Assembly: GCF_051488665.1 (NCBI RefSeq)
Contig: NZ_JBPSEG010000009.1
Location: 60,810-124,809 of the forward strand
DNA length: 64,000 nucleotides
Direction of reading: 5' to 3'
Source of the DNA: Melioribacter sp051488665
Lineage (GTDB): Bacteria; Bacteroidota; Ignavibacteria; Ignavibacteriales; Melioribacteraceae
Part shown: positions 60,926 to 64,000 of the stretch, piece by piece
Layout of the letters: every line of letters starts with the position of its first letter
Numbering within the stretch: position 1 is the stretch's first letter
The notes under the pieces: generated by a model
Told to the model about the DNA's origin: nothing
Databases searched by the model: none
What the model saw: the letters and a program-made list of their open reading frames with translations, nothing else
Program-made: the position numbers and the translations under genes

Positions 60926-61821
60926 TGTTCTGTAATCTTATTTCTGTATTTATTGTATAGCTGATCGCCGGCGGGGATGGCGCCTTCGATTCCGCAGATG
61001 TCCGCCGCAAAGTCGTTTGCTATCCGGTTGATTTTGCCGATATCGATACGTTTCAGATAACCGATACAAAGAATAGCCGAAAATGCGTCGCCCGCTCCGA
61101 CGGTGTCGACGACTTTTCGGGGCGAGCTTTTATAATTATCAAAATCCTTTCCGTCGAATATAAGAGCTCCTTCCGCTCCTTTTGTAACGCAGATCAAATC
61201 GATATCGAATTCACGACTCAATAATTCAATAACGTCTTTTTCGGTTCCTTTATATCCGAACATACTTTTTACTTTCAATAGTTCCTCTTCGTTTAATTTG
61301 ATTACGTCCGATACTTCCAACGATTTTTCTACGAGAGGTTTGGAAAAGAAGTCGTGGCGCAGATTCAAATCGCAAAAGAATTTCAGCGAGCCGATTTTGA
61401 AAATTTCTTCGAGAGTATTTCTCGATGCGGAGCTGCGTTGCGCAAGGGTGCCGAAATACAACAAATCCGTTTCATCTTCGAGCAGTTTTTTCGCATTTGC
61501 TTCAAGTCTCAGAAAATCATAACTGCATTCCGGCGAAATCGTAAAACGGGGAATGCCGTTCGCGTCGAGTTCTACATTGACCGTTCCTGTCGGATGCTCT
61601 TTGTCTATGTAAATATAATCCGTATTGAAGCCGGCGGATTTAAGAAAGTTTAAGATTTCTTTTCCGTTTTCGTCGTCGCCGACGCTCGAAATCAGAATGC
61701 CTTTGCCGGAAAGTTTCCATACATGATAAATAAAATTGAACGGCGCGCCTCCGAGCCTTTTGCCGTCCGGATAAACGTCGTACAATATTTCTCCGAATGC
61801 TGTAATCGCGGGTGATTTCAT
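60922..61821 (-). CDS. PfkB family sugar kinase, probable fructokinase
   Basis: A 299-residue kinase. The ATG at 61821 is preferred because the fold begins right there (ITAFGEILYDVYPDGKRLGG, APFNF) with AGGG upstream; the longer frame to 61902 adds an AT-rich stretch with no family match. PfkB signatures are GGAPFNFIYH and DTVGAGDAFSAILC with the catalytic Asp. In this operon it most likely phosphorylates fructose released by sucrose synthase. It overlaps SPS/SPP by 4 bp and diverges from ppa across a 127-bp gap. Confidence 0.93.
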   Translation of the reverse strand: MKSPAITAFGEILYDVYPDGKRLGGAPFNFIYHVWKLSGKGILISSVGDDENGKEILNFLKSAGFNTDYIYIDKEHPTGTVNVELDANGIPRFTISPECSYDFLRLEANAKKLLEDETDLLYFGTLAQRSSASRNTLEEIFKIGSLKFFCDLNLRHDFFSKPLVEKSLEVSDVIKLNEEELLKVKSMFGYKGTEKDVIELLSREFDIDLICVTKGAEGALIFDGKDFDNYKSSPRKVVDTVGAGDAFSAILCIGYLKRIDIGKINRIANDFAADICGIEGAIPAGDQLYNKYRNKITEQ

Positions 61822-61948
61822 GGCAGCCCTGTTTTGAAAAATATCTTTATAAAATAAAAAAATATAATTTATATACAAATTGAGAAGATGAGGTTTGACC
61901 ATTAATTAGGATATTTTGTAAGTTATTAATCAAAAAAAAGGGAAATAG

Positions 61949-62530
61949 ATGAGCAAGAAAAAAACAGTAGAGGAACACGTCGCTAAGGTTCCTAAATATT
62001 TCAATCCGTGGCATCATGTGGAATACGGAGAAAACGCTCCTGCGGTTGTGAATGCAATTATCGAAATTCCGCAGGGCTCAAAGGCAAAATACGAACTCGA
62101 CAAAAAGAGCGGTCTTCTCAAACTCGACCGCGTCTTATTCTCCGCCGTTTACTATCCCGCCAACTACGGTTTCCTGCCTCAGACGTTGAGCGACGACGGC
62201 GACCCGCTCGATATTTTGGTGCTCTCTTCGATCGACGTCGATCCGATGTGTATTATCGAGTCGAAAGTTATCGGCATGATGCGAATGGTCGACGAGGACG
62301 AAATCGACGATAAAATTATTGCAGTGGCAAACAACGATATTTCATTCAATCATATTACCGATATGAAGCATCTGCCTCCGCATACGACGATTCAGCTGAG
62401 AAGATTTTTCGAGGATTACAAAAAGTTGGAGCATAAGCACGTAGTAGTCGAAAAGTTTTACGGAAAGTCGGAAGCTTATAAGATTATCAGGCAGTCGATA
62501 AAAAAATACAAGAAAGAATACGATCTATAA
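61949..62530 (+). CDS. ppa: inorganic pyrophosphatase
   Basis: A 193-residue family I pyrophosphatase. Catalytic residues are in YPANYGFLPQTLSDDGDPLD (the DDGDPLD metal site) and in EIPQGSKAKYELDKKSG; DEDEIDDKIIAV follows. It hydrolyses PPi to phosphate in the cytosol. AAGGGAAAT lies before the ATG. It is divergent from the sucrose operon; removing PPi would favour UDP-glucose formation, a plausible but unproved reason for the neighbourhood. Its 3' end overlaps the convergent permease by 6 bp. Confidence 0.95.
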   Translation: MSKKKTVEEHVAKVPKYFNPWHHVEYGENAPAVVNAIIEIPQGSKAKYELDKKSGLLKLDRVLFSAVYYPANYGFLPQTLSDDGDPLDILVLSSIDVDPMCIIESKVIGMMRMVDEDEIDDKIIAVANNDISFNHITDMKHLPPHTTIQLRRFFEDYKKLEHKHVVVEKFYGKSEAYKIIRQSIKKYKKEYDL

Positions 62531-63928
62531 TTTTTTGCTTCTGTATTTCGAATAAAAATAAAAGGGAAGTCCGCTGAGCACTAGAATCAAGCCGAGCATG
62601 GCATTCTCTGTGTCGGAAATCAATGTGGCTATAAGGTAATACGACGCAAAGGTAATAAAGATTACCGGCGTATATGGATATCCCCAAACTTTATAAGGTC
62701 TTTTGGCGTCGGGAAGTTTTTTCCTCATAATAAAAATGCCGTAAGCGCCCAGTAAATAGAAGAGCCACGAAGCAAACATCACATAGTCGGTGATAGTGTC
62801 GAAAGTGCCCGAAAGCACGAGCGCGCAGGACCAGATTCCCTGCACGACGAGTGATACGTGCGGAGTGCCGAACCGCGGATGAACTTTTCCGAGCGAATCG
62901 AAAAAGATTTTCGATTTCGACATTGCAAAAGGAACTCGAGCCGTGGCGAGTATGCTGCCGTTAAGCGCGCCGAATGTCGATATGATTACAATCAGCGAAA
63001 TAAGATTGCCTCCGAAATTCCCGAATACTTTTTCTGCGGCTGTGGCGGCTACTAAAGGCGAATTTGCCATTTCCGATATCGGCATCACATAGAGATAAGC
63101 TATATTGATTAATACGTAAACTCCTATTACAATCAAAACTCCGAACAACAAACCGAGAGGAACGTTCCGGTTGGCGTTTTTGACTTCGCCGGAAACAAAC
63201 GTAATATTGTTCCATGCGTCGTAAGCCCAGAAAGCGCCGGCAAACGACAATCCGATTAAACCGAATAAATTTTGCGACGTAGACCCGGGCAAACGGAAAC
63301 CGGTATAAACGTTCGAAATGCTGCCGTCGCCCAGTAAAATTAAGAGTACGGAAAAGACGATTATTATTCCGATCTTTATATAAGTAACGGCGGTCTGCAG
63401 CGAACCGCCGGTAATAACTCCGATATAGTTGATGCCCGTCAAAAAGATTATTGCAATAATCGCTACGGATTTTGTGCCGAAGTCGAAAAACGGATAGATT
63501 TTTCCGGCAAGCGGAATTGTAAAATAAAACTGCTGCCACGCCGTCGGCAGTTCGAAATAGTTTACGAAATACCCTACATACTCCGCAAACACATACGCAA
63601 TTGCCGCCTGGCTGCCGGTTTGTATAACGGAAAGAATCGACCAGCCGTATAAATACGAAGTGAAATCGCCGTACATCTTTTTAAAATAGATGTACTGACC
63701 GCCGGTGTCGTCGAACATGCCCGCCATCTCTGCATTGATAAAAGCTCCTATAAGAGTAATAAAGCCCGCAGCAATCCAGACCAGTATCATGAGTTCGGGC
63801 GAGCCGAGCTGCTGAGCCATTGTGGAAGGTTTCCGGAAGATTCCCGAACCGATCATCGAGCCCGCTACAATCATAACGGCGGCTGTAAGAGAAAGTCCGC
63901 GTATCAGCTCGGTTCGGGGTTGTTTCAT
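62525..63928 (-). CDS. APC family amino acid permease
   Basis: A 467-residue transporter with about 12 transmembrane segments. The substrate-binding first helix AVMIVAGSMIGSGIFRKPST is characteristic of the L-type/SteT-like APC group, and SFAGAFWAYDAWNNITFVSG is also typical. It probably exchanges or imports amino acids across the inner membrane; specificity unknown. No related genes adjoin. It ends convergently with ppa. The 72 bp beyond its start show no complete feature. Confidence 0.92.
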   Translation of the reverse strand: MKQPRTELIRGLSLTAAVMIVAGSMIGSGIFRKPSTMAQQLGSPELMILVWIAAGFITLIGAFINAEMAGMFDDTGGQYIYFKKMYGDFTSYLYGWSILSVIQTGSQAAIAYVFAEYVGYFVNYFELPTAWQQFYFTIPLAGKIYPFFDFGTKSVAIIAIIFLTGINYIGVITGGSLQTAVTYIKIGIIIVFSVLLILLGDGSISNVYTGFRLPGSTSQNLFGLIGLSFAGAFWAYDAWNNITFVSGEVKNANRNVPLGLLFGVLIVIGVYVLINIAYLYVMPISEMANSPLVAATAAEKVFGNFGGNLISLIVIISTFGALNGSILATARVPFAMSKSKIFFDSLGKVHPRFGTPHVSLVVQGIWSCALVLSGTFDTITDYVMFASWLFYLLGAYGIFIMRKKLPDAKRPYKVWGYPYTPVIFITFASYYLIATLISDTENAMLGLILVLSGLPFYFYSKYRSKKL

Positions 63929-64000
63929 TCTATACTCTTTTTCCCAATTTTAATTACTCAAAAAAATAAAATAAGAGTTCAAATCCAAAAGGAAAAATTT

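Noticed and set aside
61822..61902. Longer start of the fructokinase
   Set aside because: The added residues come from AT-rich intergenic DNA, match no PfkB sequence and would place the start far from the AGGG site.

Overview
The window looks like chromosomal DNA of a Gram-negative member of the Bacteroidota/Ignavibacteriota, most likely a Melioribacteraceae-like Ignavibacterium relative. Three predicted secreted proteins (4146-6296, 31644-32933, 49033-54195) end in a type IX secretion type A sorting domain with the NPFN...YNxLGQEV...SGxY signature. Several lipoproteins carry clear lipoboxes and there is a PorV/DUF5723-type outer-membrane barrel. The taxonomic placement is an inference from these traits and overall protein character, not from a marker search.

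Left part (1-17.6 kb) is ordinary core genome: a 5'-truncated CotH-like gene, two HAD phosphatases, an ArsC/Spx-like protein, dipeptidyl-peptidase III, a VIT/vWA surface protein, a ubiquitin-like/Mut7-C protein, a MOSC protein, a DUF502 membrane protein, proBA, a DUF302 protein, valS and tex. Convergent pairs share intrinsic hairpins (4101-4136, 15368-15396).

The middle (17.7-41 kb) is accessory DNA. A type I restriction-modification system (hsdM 28423-29964, hsdS 25587-26744, hsdR 17697-21020, all minus strand) has been opened up. Between hsdM and hsdS sit a DUF1016 remnant and a DUF6978 + DUF1828/1829 gene pair. Between hsdS and hsdR sit an uncharacterised reverse transcriptase, a PD-(D/E)XK protein and an IS200-type transposase. 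Copies of the last 11-24 codons of hsdS (stop codon included) recur in front of the reverse transcriptase, directly abutting the start of the nuclease gene, and after the nuclease. The cargo genes therefore look like cassettes swapped in at the hsdS 3' end. REP-like hairpin repeats with a GCTCC-TAC-GGAGC core fill the gaps and match the flanks of the IS200-type gene. A second IS200-type gene (35114-35566) has its own hairpin family (GTCCY-NNN-RGGAC). Further right, a C5 methyltransferase, a phospholipase-D-fold (NgoFVII/BfiI-like) endonuclease and a Vsr nuclease form a compact type II module enclosed by a perfect 52-bp direct repeat (36587-36638 and 40141-40192). A tRNA-Lys(CTT) with an intrinsic terminator ends the variable zone.

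The right part (41-64 kb) is again chromosomal. It holds a BtuF-like binding lipoprotein, a DPM1-like glycosyltransferase, a DUF5723 barrel with a large lipoprotein partner, an isoaspartyl peptidase, a 1720-residue thioester/SdrD/propeller adhesin, an M28 peptidase and a PEGA lipoprotein. A sucrose operon follows (fructokinase, SPS fused to SPP, sucrose synthase; overlapping reading frames), divergent from inorganic pyrophosphatase. An APC permease closes the window.
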